From assembly GCA_037952775.1 (NCBI GenBank), contig JBANAY010000003.1, forward strand, positions 8,556,001 through 8,620,000: DNA of 64,000 nucleotides, given 5' to 3'. Below the pieces are notes generated by a model, which was not told where the DNA came from, made no database searches, and worked only from the letters and a program-made list of their open reading frames with translations. Made by a program: the position numbers and the translations under genes. Below, piece by piece: positions 1-10,100 of the stretch. The DNA is from Clonostachys chloroleuca. Taxonomy: Eukaryota > Ascomycota > Sordariomycetes > Hypocreales > Bionectriaceae. The stretch's first letter is position 1; every line of letters starts with the position of its first letter.

Positions 1-474
1 ACTGGCGCCCCCAGCCTCCTCATCTTCATCCTCGTCTTCGTCGTCGTCGTCCGAATCCGAGTCTGATTCGGAGGAAGAGAATCCACCACCTCGAGCTGGG
101 TCGAATTTTTCGTGTGCTTTCCTCAATTCTCTCTGTACAACTTCGTCGTCGTCAACTTCCAGATCATCGTCAGACCCGGCCTTGTCGCCATCCCCATCCT
201 CGTCATCCTTATCCTCATCCTCCTCGGGTTGGTACAGCCTCTCCAGAGCCTTCTTTTTTGAGTCAGACTTGAGTTTTCGACCGTAGCGATCTACTCGGGC
301 GGTGGCCGTGAATTCTTCATCCTTGAGCATGCCAGCAAAACGCTTGTCGAGTGTGGTCTTCGTCTTCTTCTTCGAGGGCAGTCGGAAGCGAGGGTCGGTC
401 TGGAAATTGGCGAAGCGCGGATCGGAGATCCGGCTCGATGAGCTCTCCCCATTTTTCTTGGAGCCTTTCTTCAT
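1..474 (-). CDS. esf1: ESF1-like pre-rRNA processing protein, N-terminal part
   Basis: The 158 visible codons run without interruption off the left edge, so the gene is 3'-truncated by the window. The start gives MKKGSKK, followed by the conserved ESF1 block: DPRFA, then a second TDPRFR, KTTLDKRFAGM, then RVDRYGRK at about residues 20-66. A long acidic Asp/Glu/Ser stretch fills the rest, as in the family. ESF1 is a nucleolar protein needed for early 18S rRNA processing in the small-subunit processome. The start was chosen because it is the first ATG before the DPRFA motif and an Arg/Lys-rich N-terminus is normal for the family. Only the N-terminus is seen, so the RNA-binding region cannot be checked. 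DBP4 at 41.7 kb acts in the same pathway. Confidence 0.88.
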   Translation of the reverse strand, partial: MKKGSKKNGESSSSRISDPRFANFQTDPRFRLPSKKKTKTTLDKRFAGMLKDEEFTATARVDRYGRKLKSDSKKKALERLYQPEEDEDKDDEDGDGDKAGSDDDLEVDDDEVVQRELRKAHEKFDPARGGGFSSSESDSDSDDDDEDEDEDEEAGGAS

Positions 475-746
475 TGTCGCAGAGTGCGTGCTAATAGATG
501 CGACGACAGAGGAATTGATAACTGCTCACTCGAGATAAATGGAAAAGGTTGTTAGCTCGTTAATCTTCCCTGTCGCAACTTGGAGGGGCAGAATATTTTT
601 TTCTTGCCCGAAAATTTGGGCGGTGAGCTCTATATGGGCCCGATCAGGAAGGCGGTCAAGAACGGTATATGGGTCCGCCTAACAACATGAAATCCACATA
701 AAATGACCCTCTTCGAGATGGATAACATAGTAAAAATATTCATTAA

Positions 747-986
747 AACGCTCTCTATGCCGCCTCATCGGGAGGCCATCTAGACATTGTCAGACTGCTA
801 TTGGACAAGGGGGCTGATGCGAATCCGCAGAGCGGCAAGTATAATGCACTCTCTGCCGCCTCATTCAGAGGTTATCAAGAGATCGCGGCATTGCTCCGGA
901 AAAAAAAAATCGGCGCGATTATATCGTCGATACGGCTCAACCCAGTGAAGAAACCACGTCTTTCAGGCCCTAAACCTGCTAATTAA
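747..986 (+). pseudogene. Ankyrin-repeat fragment
   Basis: An open frame starting just after an in-frame TAA (744-746) encodes ankyrin consensus: ALYAASSGGHLDIVRLLLDK, then GADANPQSGKYNALSAAS and a weaker GYQEIAALL. That is about one and a half ankyrin repeats followed by a non-ankyrin tail and a stop. No upstream coding sequence connects to it. Fragments like this commonly come from fungal NACHT- or HET-associated ankyrin genes, but no NTPase domain is visible here. It is most simply a relic of a decayed or transposed gene. Confidence 0.6.
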
Positions 987-3010
987 ACTCAATAATTCTT
1001 TTAATTATCTCTATTCTAGCGTTTGTCTTTTGCCCATTAGGCCCTACCAGTTCTGTTTGGCGTAGTCGCAAATCGTTACAGGCAAACAAGAGGACTACTT
1101 TACATTGGATTGTGACGAAAGAGAAGGAGATTTTGATAGTCCGCCGAGTCCGGGATCCGTGATGTCAATGTGCAAGAGACCAAGAGTCCTAACCATTTAG
1201 GATGATAAGGACCGGCATGGATTAGCAGGCAACCTTTTCCTCCAGGTAGCGGGAAGATGCATGAGGTGATTCCGGCTGACCATTTCAGACTCGCCATCTG
1301 ACAAAGGGCACGGGTTGGATGGAGCGATGACGCCCTCCACCTTGCGGTTTGAGGATGGTGGCGGGAGATCAGCTCTACCAATTCACCTCGGCAGTCCTGT
1401 CCCTACCACTGGTGACATTGAGCAATTATCGCCGAAGCATTGGCCACCGCCCCGGAACGTTCCGCTCCTAGCTGGCACATCTTTTTCCGGGTGTGCACCG
1501 ATTTTGCAATGTACGTCCTCGTGGCATACTACTCGATTTCCTTGCCATCAAATTGCCAACGTGCCATTGCTCGATTCCTTCAGGTAAAATGTGAAGTCCC
1601 TTTTAAGTTATACTCCCACCAACCCAGCAGTCCTTCCGCAGAAGGGCGGCCTTCCCGGATCCGCGAAGCAAGGGCGTCAATATGCATCACGCCGTGCATG
1701 TGTTTTTAAGAGGTATTGGTTGGTACGATCGGGTTACCAATTGGGCAGCTGTGGGCACAGCGGCATGGAGGGAGGGGCTAGTCCGGTCCTAGATAGACAG
1801 GATGCATGTGCCAAGGATTCACGTAATCACGTGTCGGCATGGCTTTGACACGCGTAAAGGGTACCACGTGAACGTGCTAGCGCACGTGCAACTCGATGTT
1901 CCCCTGAGCCGGGGGTGGAGAGAGCTCGTCCCTCTCCTTTTTCTCTTGTGCTACGTCTTTTCAGATCTGACCCGTATTATTAAGTGATCTCGTATGACAT
2001 TGGTCACTGATAAGCCATTACGATATCGATTCCTCACAGCATGGGTCGGAAAGGATGGCAAGTCACGCGTGCATGGGTCAAAAGGACACGTAGGTCAGAA
2101 GGGATGGCAAGTCACGTGCGCATGATTAGACTGGAACATACGATCCAGGCCAGGGGTGTGTCCTGAGTATGCAGCATCAACACCACATAAACGCCTACAA
2201 GGGATTAATCTACGACCAGATTGCGCGCACGACTGTAATGTCCTTAATTTGCCATCGGCGCGTTGATTAACTTGAGCCTCTGTCAGTTTCTAGTCCATGG
2301 AATGTGTTCGTTCAATGCGAGGGGACGTAATTAGAGACCGCCTCTATTTACTGGATGCTGAGATCGGACACAAGGCTCTACACTACACAGAAGGTTCTAA
2401 TTAAAGGAGGAGTTGTGTCAATAGAGAACCGTTTTAAACGGTATTAAGGGATCTGTATATTCTCAACAAGTTCTTGACGGGATCGCGTGTTCTCGAATGG
2501 GTATGGTCGTATGTGACAGATCACGCAGTCATTAAAATTATATACCCTAATTCCATCACGTTAAACAAAGAGCAAATAAAGAGCAGCAACCATACAAAAG
2601 CAGGTCCTCGTATTGATCAACCAGTACCATCCCATGGCGTCCGCTGTTGTAGGCTGTTCCAGATCACAAGAACACCTGCATAGCCACGGAGGCATACAGT
2701 TGAAGAGATTGACTGGAGCAATATAAACAAGGATTGGAATGATACATAAGAAAAATATTAAGTATCTGAAGCATCCGTATACAGTTAAACTACCCTAGGT
2801 GGGTTCTCCTCTGGGGATTTGTGGGAAGGTCCTTGATATTCCTTTGAACTGAAACCTTTTAATTGGGCTGTTGTTTTACGGTTAATGTGTCTTCGGATGC
2901 GCATATCTTGAAATGGTTCTTGCTACAAAAATTGCTTGAGATGCGGCTTGGTAGCCGATGGAAGTTACAAGATTCCGATGGCTATGTTGGCCTTTCGTGT
3001 GGAGCTAGTA
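987..3010. other. Gene-poor region with imperfect direct repeats and CACGTG clusters
   Basis: No reading frame with recognisable protein content was found on either strand; the short open frames lack family motifs. The stretch carries four CACGTG palindromes between 1828 and 2118 and an imperfect direct repeat at 2051-2124. The right end borders the Gag-like relic and may include more of that decayed element. Confidence 0.5.
2051..2124. repeat. Imperfect direct repeat, two copies of about 25 bp
   Basis: The string GGATGGCAAGTCACG occurs at about 2053 and again at about 2102, each followed by a similar GTGCATG or TGCGCATG ending. The copies are separated by about 25 bp. No gene lies close enough to assign a role. 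Confidence 0.55.
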
Positions 3011-3541
3011 TTACTTCGAGGCAGCTTTTTGGGGGCTATATATCTTTATTAACCTCTCGTAGTATTCTACGGCTTCTACCACAGTCCGAAATTTGACTGT
3101 TGGGGCCCTATCCGTATCGACAGCAGTAAGATCAAATTTACTTAAGAAATTCGTTTTGAAGTTGGTAAAAGATGGTCTAAATCCGCGGAGGAATAGGACT
3201 ACAAGTGTAGTCTCTGATGTAAGAAAGTTTTTTACGTATATTTCGCAATTATCCCTCGCCTTCCTGAGCCGGCTAGAGTAGTCTGATACACTTTTGCAAT
3301 AGTCTAGGGTAAGATCGAAGAGTTCCTAAGCGTATTTTATGAGAAGTTCACTCCCGGTGGGCTTTAGCTTTTTCTCGATAGCTTCCAAGAGGAGGTCAAT
3401 TTCGTTATATGCCTCGAGCTTTAGATGTCTTTCTGGGCTGATTCTTCTTAGGACTGCTCTTATGGCTGGTTCGTGCTTGTCCAGAAAGTCCTGTAGCGCC
3501 TCCGTGTCCTCGTTTGATGGTCGGGGCTTTCGTTTTGAAGC
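3011..3541 (-). pseudogene. LTR-retrotransposon Gag-like relic
   Basis: Read on the minus strand, about 176 codons stay open with one internal TAG (3326-3328) before terminating in TAA. The frame contains DTEALQDFLDKHEPAIRAVL, LEAYNEIDLLLEAIEKKLKP, LDYCKSVSDYSSRLRKARDN, YVKNFLTSETTLVVLFLRGF and VEAVEYYERLIK. The helical character and the segment around YSSRLRKARDN resemble fungal Ty1/copia-type Gag polypeptides. No zinc knuckle, protease or polymerase frame could be followed downstream, so it is a fragment. The assignment rests on pattern recognition, not on a search. Confidence 0.5.
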
Positions 3542-3834
3542 AACGGCCTGTAGCCTGCTACCTTAAGATGGATTTGTATGCTTCTTATCTATGATAAATA
3601 ATCTTCGTCTCGTTTAAGAATCGGAACCTTTGCTAGCCAGAGACTCACTTCGTCGAGGGGCAGTGATTCGGCATTGTCTTGTTATTCTTGCTGGGTTGAT
3701 GTGCGCTTGGCTTGCCGGCTGTTGATTGACAAGCTACGTCCGGTTGAATGTGTGGAGGAAAAAGGGCCTGAAGTCCTACTCCTCTTCGCAGAACGGGAAC
3801 GCCCTATTTCTAACTCAAGCCTGTGGAAGAAAGT

Positions 3835-4083
3835 TCACAAAATAAAAGACAACACAGTGTTTGCTTCAAGAAACCGAGGGCCGGGGATTCTAGCAAGCGC
3901 GGCGACCTTGAGCGCCTCTGCCTCCCCAATGGCGATGCGCTTCCCAGATTTGACTACAGTGTCGTCAGGATGTAGAACGACCTTGCGATGAAACATTTTG
4001 TGCAAAATCTTTACGCTTACTCCACCGTGTAAGTTAATGGCTGCGCCATGTGAATGGTCCTCATACAAACCGACCTGGCTCAT
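3835..4083 (-). pseudogene. Truncated phosphotransferase (APH)-like kinase N-terminus
   Basis: The 82-codon frame begins MSQVGLYEDHSHGAAINLHG and contains VVLHPDDTVVKSGKRIAIGE followed by EAEALKVAALARIPGPRFLE. This matches the N-terminal lobe of the fungal aminoglycoside-phosphotransferase-like kinase superfamily, including the VVK lysine and the EAEAL helix. The frame ends directly after PRFLEANTV, before the hinge and the catalytic Brenner motif. The DNA beyond the break (towards 3010) leads into the Gag-like relic, so truncation by a retroelement insertion is plausible. No catalytic domain remains, so it cannot encode an active enzyme. Confidence 0.55.
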
Positions 4084-4689
4084 TTCTCTCTTCTGACTCG
4101 GATTCGTCAGAGGATCTTGCCTGTCCTTTTGCTTTTCTCATTTTCCTCAGCCTCGCGGTAAATGCGGACTCTTCTGGTTGCTTCCCACGGGATCGTGACA
4201 CCGCATCAATTACGGATCCTGGTGTTTGGGAATTATTCATGGGATCAAGGATGCGAGGATGTGGAGGGGGAAAAAAGGCGGACACCAAGTAGGCGGAGGG
4301 GTTGGTATTTGCATGGCCTGTGTTATCTCTTTGGAGTAGCGTACGCAGCACTTCATACCTTACAGGGGTCTAATTGGCTAGGAATACAGATATATACTAT
4401 TGGAAAACCAAGATATATAGAAGTTTCTACTACTAGATGCAGATTCTATAAGAATTTGGTAACAACTGGCCAAAAGTTTGACCACCAGGCCAAGGTATAG
4501 GAGTCCCTCCACCAGAGGGATAGATATGTAAATACAGATATATTGATTGTGACTTTGTACCTCTGCACCTTAGCAGATGCCGAGCGAGGTATCTTCAATC
4601 GAATTTTGTTACACTAATACGAATGAGCAGATAGTTTTTCTTCAATCTATAACATAATTGTATTAGAAACTGATCAACGTCACCGCAAG
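4084..4689. other. Intergenic region between APH-like fragment and kinase relic
   Basis: Short open frames exist on both strands, but none shows family motifs. The right half is AT-rich, with the 3' flank of the downstream kinase relic. Nothing further is recognised. Confidence 0.4.
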
Positions 4690-6188
4690 TTAGGTCTTCT
4701 TGAGAAACTGGGTAAGAAAAGGATCCTCTGTCAAATCCTGCGCCGTTGCTCGTTCTTCGGGAAGCCAGCGAAAAAACTTTTTGACGAGCGCTAATAGCAG
4801 TTGGTGGTCTTCGCCTTTGAGCTGGGCCTCTCTCATGTCAAAGCTTTGCTCTGGAATGGGTGTTGACGCTATCCAGTTACCTGGGGAGAGTTTTAGTATT
4901 GCAAGATGCTTCCTTAGGCTGCGCATGTATCTTACCATCAACATCCCAGTACTCACGGCACTTGGGGCTTCGCTCTAGGAAAGCTTTCGGAGGGGGACCC
5001 ATGAGCGAAACCATCTCGGAAAGATGTCGCTCGTCATTAAGGATTCTATCCTTGAGGGCGTAGAATAGGCGAGTACCCTGGAATAAATCCCAGACCTTTT
5101 ATATGTGAACTTTCAAGTACAAACACCATGATTTTGAAGACTTACCATCAACCCAACACACCACATATCAATTTTTTCGTCCCATTCCATGCCCAAAATT
5201 ACCTCTGGGGCACGGTGAAAGTCAGGCATCACGTCCCCTCGATGCTCTTGTCCGGGCTCTCCCATGCGGGATTCACCAAAGTCACATATAACCGGGTTAC
5301 CTTGAGTGACGGGCAGTGGCCGAGAGCCATATATGGTTCTGTCTCCAGTGATTTTGAGGATAGTTGGGTGCTCGGACTCAGCTTTGTCTATCTAAGAAAA
5401 AATAGTTGTGTCTGGGACGCTGATTAAAATGTTATTAGGAGATAGATCTGCCACTGGTCAGTATTATTCATTCCGTCTACACGGAAGAAAAAAGACAGGC
5501 ATGTATGAATGACACCAGCTTGGTGAAGAAGATCTAAGCCGAATGATACTCGCAACAAGGTGTGCTGTAGAAGCGGAGTGGGCAGCACTTGGTTTTGGCA
5601 TGATATTACGCAGTTGGAGTAAGTTCATACCAAGAGGCGTGTGAACCAAGCATGGATGGGTTCCATGATGGCCCTGAACTTCGAAGTGGCTCCGAAGAAG
5701 ACGCAAACTGTTGATACCTGGATGTTCAATCTGAATCGAGTTGAAGAATTGTAACAGCCTGCTCGGAGTCTGCTTGGGTGCGAGCGTCGCTATCCCGGAA
5801 TTTATGCTTAAGCGCGCAAACTTTGACAGCCACGTATTCTTGACTCCTGTCATATATTAGTGAAAAGCTGGCAAGTGTACGGGAGCACCACAAACATGCT
5901 GTCTCGGCAAAGCCAGATGGTTGAATTCGTGCCAAATCCGAGCTTGGAGACAACGGTATATCGCGAGTCCAATACTTCTCCCAGCTTCGCCGGGTAAAAT
6001 CTCTGCGGCTCGTAGGTTGGGGCAGTCTCCTCCTCAACGGGGGAGGACGAAGTTGGGATAGACATCCGCGCGAACAGTCTTAATTGAGCGTGATGAATTG
6101 GCCTGTGTCGGACAGGAAGTTGAACAGCAAGCGTAGAATTAGAAAATAAGGGGGATGAAAATACTCGAGGAATCAAGAATCTTTGCAT
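4690..6188 (-). pseudogene. SRPK-like protein kinase, disrupted (copy 1)
   Basis: The minus strand carries a recognisable fungal SRPK-type kinase. Exon 1 holds [20 protein letters not shown] and a glycine-rich loop [13 protein letters not shown] spliced exon gives QEYVAVKVCA with the ATP lysine. Later come IEHPGINSLRLLRSHFEVQG, GLDLLHQAGVIHT, DLSPNNILI, VICDFGESRMG, HRAPEVILG and WLPEERATAQDLTEDPFL. Three defects break it. There is a 1-2 nt indel near 5751 and a 1-nt indel near 5593. The splice donor after VIHT is lost; the paralogue at 6681-8142 has CATACAGGTAT there, whereas this copy has CATACATGCCT. Other splice sites still join in frame, so the damage looks recent. Sequencing error could explain one indel but hardly all three. 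Confidence 0.75.
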
Positions 6189-6680
6189 ATTGGCGTCGTG
6201 TAAGGATGATGCATGTATTGGCGACGTATCAATGTCAAGTGAAAAGTCAAATTGGAGTCACTGGATTTGAGGGTAATCTTATTTGATTAGTTCGTGAATT
6301 TGGCTAGTCAATAGACGTATCGTAGCAGCCGTAAAGTCATGGGGAGGCACATCCTTCAAGAACAGTGATTTTTAAAGGAAAATATAAGAAGGGCGAAAAG
6401 AATGTTGGTTCAACTTTGAGTGGAATTTATCTAATTGTCCCGATCTGACAGCGACCCAGTAACTAGAAAGTAAATATTGGCCAATGATATCGTGTACATT
6501 GACCCACACAAGCAGCTTGTTGATTTGTCGCGACTCACAAGTTCATCCAGCCGTAGCTGTCACCTTTCAGTCGCCAGTCTTCATACGAAAGCTTCGTAAT
6601 GTCACTTTTTGTTCGACTACATACTCCGCGCTGGTGGGAAAATGACCAGAATCAAGCCTGCAATTTCTCTGTCTCTGTAG
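6189..6680. promoter_or_regulatory. Spacer between two divergent kinase relics
   Basis: About 490 bp separate the 5' ends of the two head-to-head kinase relics, so it would once have held both promoters. No clear regulatory motif was identified. The 5' end of copy 2 may extend into it, because its start codon is no longer obvious. Confidence 0.4.
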
Positions 6681-8142
6681 CATAAAGCGTGGCCATTGTC
6701 TTCGGCTGTTGCCCCTCGACTGGACACCACTCAACTTCTTGAGGAGGAGAAGACCCCAGACTATCACCCCGATCGATTTTATCCTGCCCGTCTTGGCCAG
6801 ATTTTAAATCAAACATAACAGCTTGCCACGAAACTAGGCTTTGGCGCCAATTCGACGGTTTGGCTGGCTCGCGATCTGCACCGGTCAGTTTTTTCCCACT
6901 CCAACGAGACCACGTCTTAACTGACCATTATGCAGCTGGCGCTGGTCCAAAGAAAAATATGTCGCCGTAAAACTCAACGAAACTGCAAGTCCATCGAGGC
7001 AATTACCAACAGACAACGAGGAACGCATTTTACGGTATGTTTCGGAACTAAATCCCCGCCGTGGGGCTGGCACTTTGTCAGGAAACTCAGCGACTCGTTT
7101 CAACTTGAAGGTGTATCTGGCGGGAAACATCATTGCCTTGTTCTAGACGCTCTGCGTGAACCACTCTGGGTTTATCGAGAAAGGTATATTGGTGGTTTCA
7201 TCCCGGTGAATATACTTAAAATCCTCCTTCAGATGACTCTGCAAGCACTCGATTATCTCCATTCTGAGTGTCATGTTATTCATACAGGTATATTAAACCC
7301 ATTAAACTAAATGGAAATATGCATTTAACCTCCAGTACTACTAGATTTAAAGCCTGATAATATCATGATCAAAATAGAGGATCCATCCATTTTCGAAGAA
7401 CATGCGCTGGATGAGTTCCATCACCCACTACCACAGAAGCATAGAGGTGATAGGGTTATTTACCTTTCACGCAACAACTATGGGCCTCTAAAAAGGCCAA
7501 CGGGGATAATCCAGCTTATGGATTTTGATCTTTCGGTATTGACAAAGCCAGGACGGCTACACTATAGAGCTATCAAAGCTGAGATTTTTCCGAGCGCCCG
7601 AAGTCATTCTTGATGCTGGATATACCTCTTCCGCTGATATATGGAGTTTGGGTGTCCTGGTGTGTATAATTCCTCGCTACCAGGAAATCTTGTCGAAAAC
7701 AAACTGACATCATAGTCATAAGCTCAGGGACTTATTAGAGAGAAATTGTCCCATCGACCCACACACACCTGAAAAGCCGGACGAATACGATGAAGCGGTA
7801 CACCTTGCCCAGATAACAAGCTTGCTTGGTTACCCACCTGGTAGTCTTGTTTCTAGCTGGCGGAGGAGTTCTATGTTCTACGACGACAATAGCAAGGTTC
7901 ATTTGCACCATCTCAATCAGAACGCCCGAGTAACAAGTATAGACCCGGTAATTCCGAGGAACCCTCAGCCACTTTCTCATAATATCAGCTTTGAGGGTAG
8001 TATCAACCAGATCAAGGGCGAAGAGAAGACCAGGTTCATTGGTTTTGTGAAGAGAATGATCGAATGGAAACCAGAGGAAAGAAGCACCGCAAAGGAATTG
8101 CTCGGAGATCCTTGGCTGTACGAGGACTTCCCTCATGATTAA
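6681..8142 (+). pseudogene. SRPK-like protein kinase, disrupted (copy 2)
   Basis: The same kinase type as its left neighbour, in divergent orientation. The N-lobe reads LLEEEKTPDYHPDRFYPARL, then KLGFGANSTVWLARDL; after an intron comes EKYVAVKLNE. The C-lobe has LDYLHSECHVIHT, a clean intron (donor ACAG/GTATAT, acceptor ACTACTAG), then DLKPDNIMI, APEVILDAGYTSSADIWSLG and a C-terminus KPEERSTAKELLGDPWLYED. Defects are an in-frame TAA at 6816-6818 just before the Gly-rich loop, a frameshift in the G run near 7062-7066, and a frameshift near 7585-7591 just before APEV. The Mg-binding DFG motif reads DFD. The frame upstream of LLEEE meets a TAG at 6678-6680, so the original start is also lost or lay in another exon. 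Confidence 0.75.
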
Positions 8143-9050
8143 GCGAAGTATAAATCACCTCCCAGATGCCTCAATGAGATCTAGATAGTTATTCTCTTCC
8201 GAATCAACCTGTTGTTTATAATTTCCTCCCCTTTTATTTTCTCTATCTTGTCTTTAGCGAGTTGTTATGATGGTTTCTGAGCTAGTGAAATAAATTACTG
8301 TGTTAGAGATCCGACCTGTGTCGTCTTTTGCCGCCGCTAGCCCTAAACACTGCAGAGCGAGCGTCTGTAATTTGTTTAATTAGCCGTGGCTGCCTGCTAG
8401 ATTCATATGCCTTCAATCCTACAGATAATATTGTCCGTGCGGGGACAATGACTGAAAATCTAGTTCGGCTCATCCTAGCGTGAGCTACGGGAGAAGTTAC
8501 GTCGCGATAACGTGCGCTCAAGTATTTAAGCTCTCACACAATAAATAATTGCCAGTGCTGCTCGAGCTCGCCTAATTAACCAAAAGGAAGGTCAATGAAG
8601 TCCAATTCTTGACCTAGGGTGACAGGGTATATTGGAAGAATTAAAACAACTGATGCGGGGGTAACTTGATTTGGGCAGCTAGATTCCCAATATTGTCGTA
8701 CAGATACCCTTACCTTCCGCTTCTGTCCCCAGTATCCCTGCTTGGAACTCATACGGACTACTGTCACAGCCCGTCCGCCCACCATTCATGTCCCCAAACG
8801 CCCGTCTCGGGTTTCATTACACCTGATGTGGGACATTCATCCTCCAGCAGATGAGAATAAACTCGCATAGATGGTGGTGTGATAGATGAAGTTGTCAAGA
8901 GATCTTACATTATTTCGTGCCACTCAGGATTTGTCCTTGCTCAGAGTAGTAAGAATATATGAGAAAAATAAGAAACAAATGGAGAGCTCGTGAAACCTTA
9001 CTCTTCTTTGTTCAAGCACAAGAACTCTATGCATTTTATGTGCTATAGGG
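8143..9050. other. Intergenic, nothing recognised
   Basis: AT-rich 3' flank of the kinase relic followed by unique-looking sequence. No coding frame, RNA gene or repeat could be supported on either strand. Confidence 0.4.
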
Positions 9051-9375
9051 TGTTGGTAAGTACCGCCAGATAGGCTACGGTGTCAGTTGCTGGAGACGAT
9101 ACGTTCCACCCTTGACGTCGGTGGTGTCAGTAGTCAACTGACAGGTCACCTGATAAAGCACGTGACCAGAGGTCTGACCCCGCGCCTTATCCCTTGGAAG
9201 GGTGTTGCGGCAGAAGATAGAGAGCTTCAGCAATTAATGTAACCACGAGGAGACCCCTAACAGCAGATTAGACTGCTGCTAGGCTCCTGCGATGCACTTG
9301 TGACCCCTTCACTCCCTTGAACCGACCCTTGCCTCTGACAGGTGGCCTGGGACTCGTCCTCATTGGTTATCAACA
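9051..9375 (+). mobile_element. Probable LTR of a retrotransposon (about 325 bp)
   Basis: The block starts TGTTGGTAAG and ends GGTTATCAACA, so the ends form the TG...CA inverted dinucleotides with a 5-bp match TGTTG/CAACA, as in LTRs. An ATG at 9377 follows directly and opens a short Gln/Asn/Ser-rich frame that looks like the start of a gag protein. No second LTR was found in the window and a target-site duplication cannot be confirmed. The boundaries are inferred from terminal dinucleotides. Confidence 0.5.
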
Positions 9376-9376
9376 C

Positions 9377-9481
9377 ATGGAGGGATTGAACAGTAACCTT
9401 CCTCAACTAGTTCAAGGATTTAATCAATCTCAATCAACAATAGCTCGAATTGACCTAGTGCCAACTCGCTACTGGTATTGA
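9377..9481 (+). pseudogene. Start of a gag-like frame after the LTR
   Basis: The frame begins MEGLNSNLPQLVQGFNQSQS and stops after about 34 codons. A short Gln/Ser-rich beginning directly after an LTR is typical of a gag start. The remainder of the element is missing or unrecognisable up to the hydrolase gene at 10.1 kb. Confidence 0.35.
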
Positions 9482-10100
9482 GAACTGAGTGCAACCACCA
9501 AAAAGGATTGGACTTTCGTCTTTTGTTTAGTGCCGGAACTCATCCCACTTCAGCTAATTAAGTAGGCAATATTATGCCATCCGGAAATAGCTCACTTTGT
9601 GATTGCCCGATCCGATCCACCTCGAACATGAGATGCCTGATATCGAGGTCACTTGGTACAGAAGTCAGTAAACGTAGTGATATAGTGTGAAGAGCTGTCT
9701 GACTATTGCTTCTCAACCTTCTCAACCTCTGTAATTTTCAGCATTACATTATGTGTTTCTCAGCCCCCCTGAGCCAGTCCAGAAAACAGCATCCATGTCC
9801 TGTTCTCGGATCACGGCTTTCGCGTCTGGGATTCTCGAACACCATCACCAGATCGGGCAATCGCCGGCAGGATTCCGAGGGGCAACGTTGCCAAAGTTGA
9901 AACCTGCTTGGCATTTGGCTCACCAAAATAGCAACAAAAGGTTCCTAACCAGGCTCCCTCAAATTACCCAGCGGGTGCAGCCGAAGTTGGGATGGATATA
10001 TGAAGATGGGGACGTCCAAATCATTCCTCATCGCCTTTGAGCTCTTGTTTGTTTGTCCCACCACCAAACTAAGTAGCCATCCGCGCACTATCCTCCCATA
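9482..10100. promoter_or_regulatory. Upstream region of the GH28-like hydrolase
   Basis: About 600 bp between the retroelement fragment and the hydrolase start. Open frames here overlap each other on both strands and carry no motif. It presumably contains the hydrolase promoter; no specific site is recognised. Confidence 0.35.
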
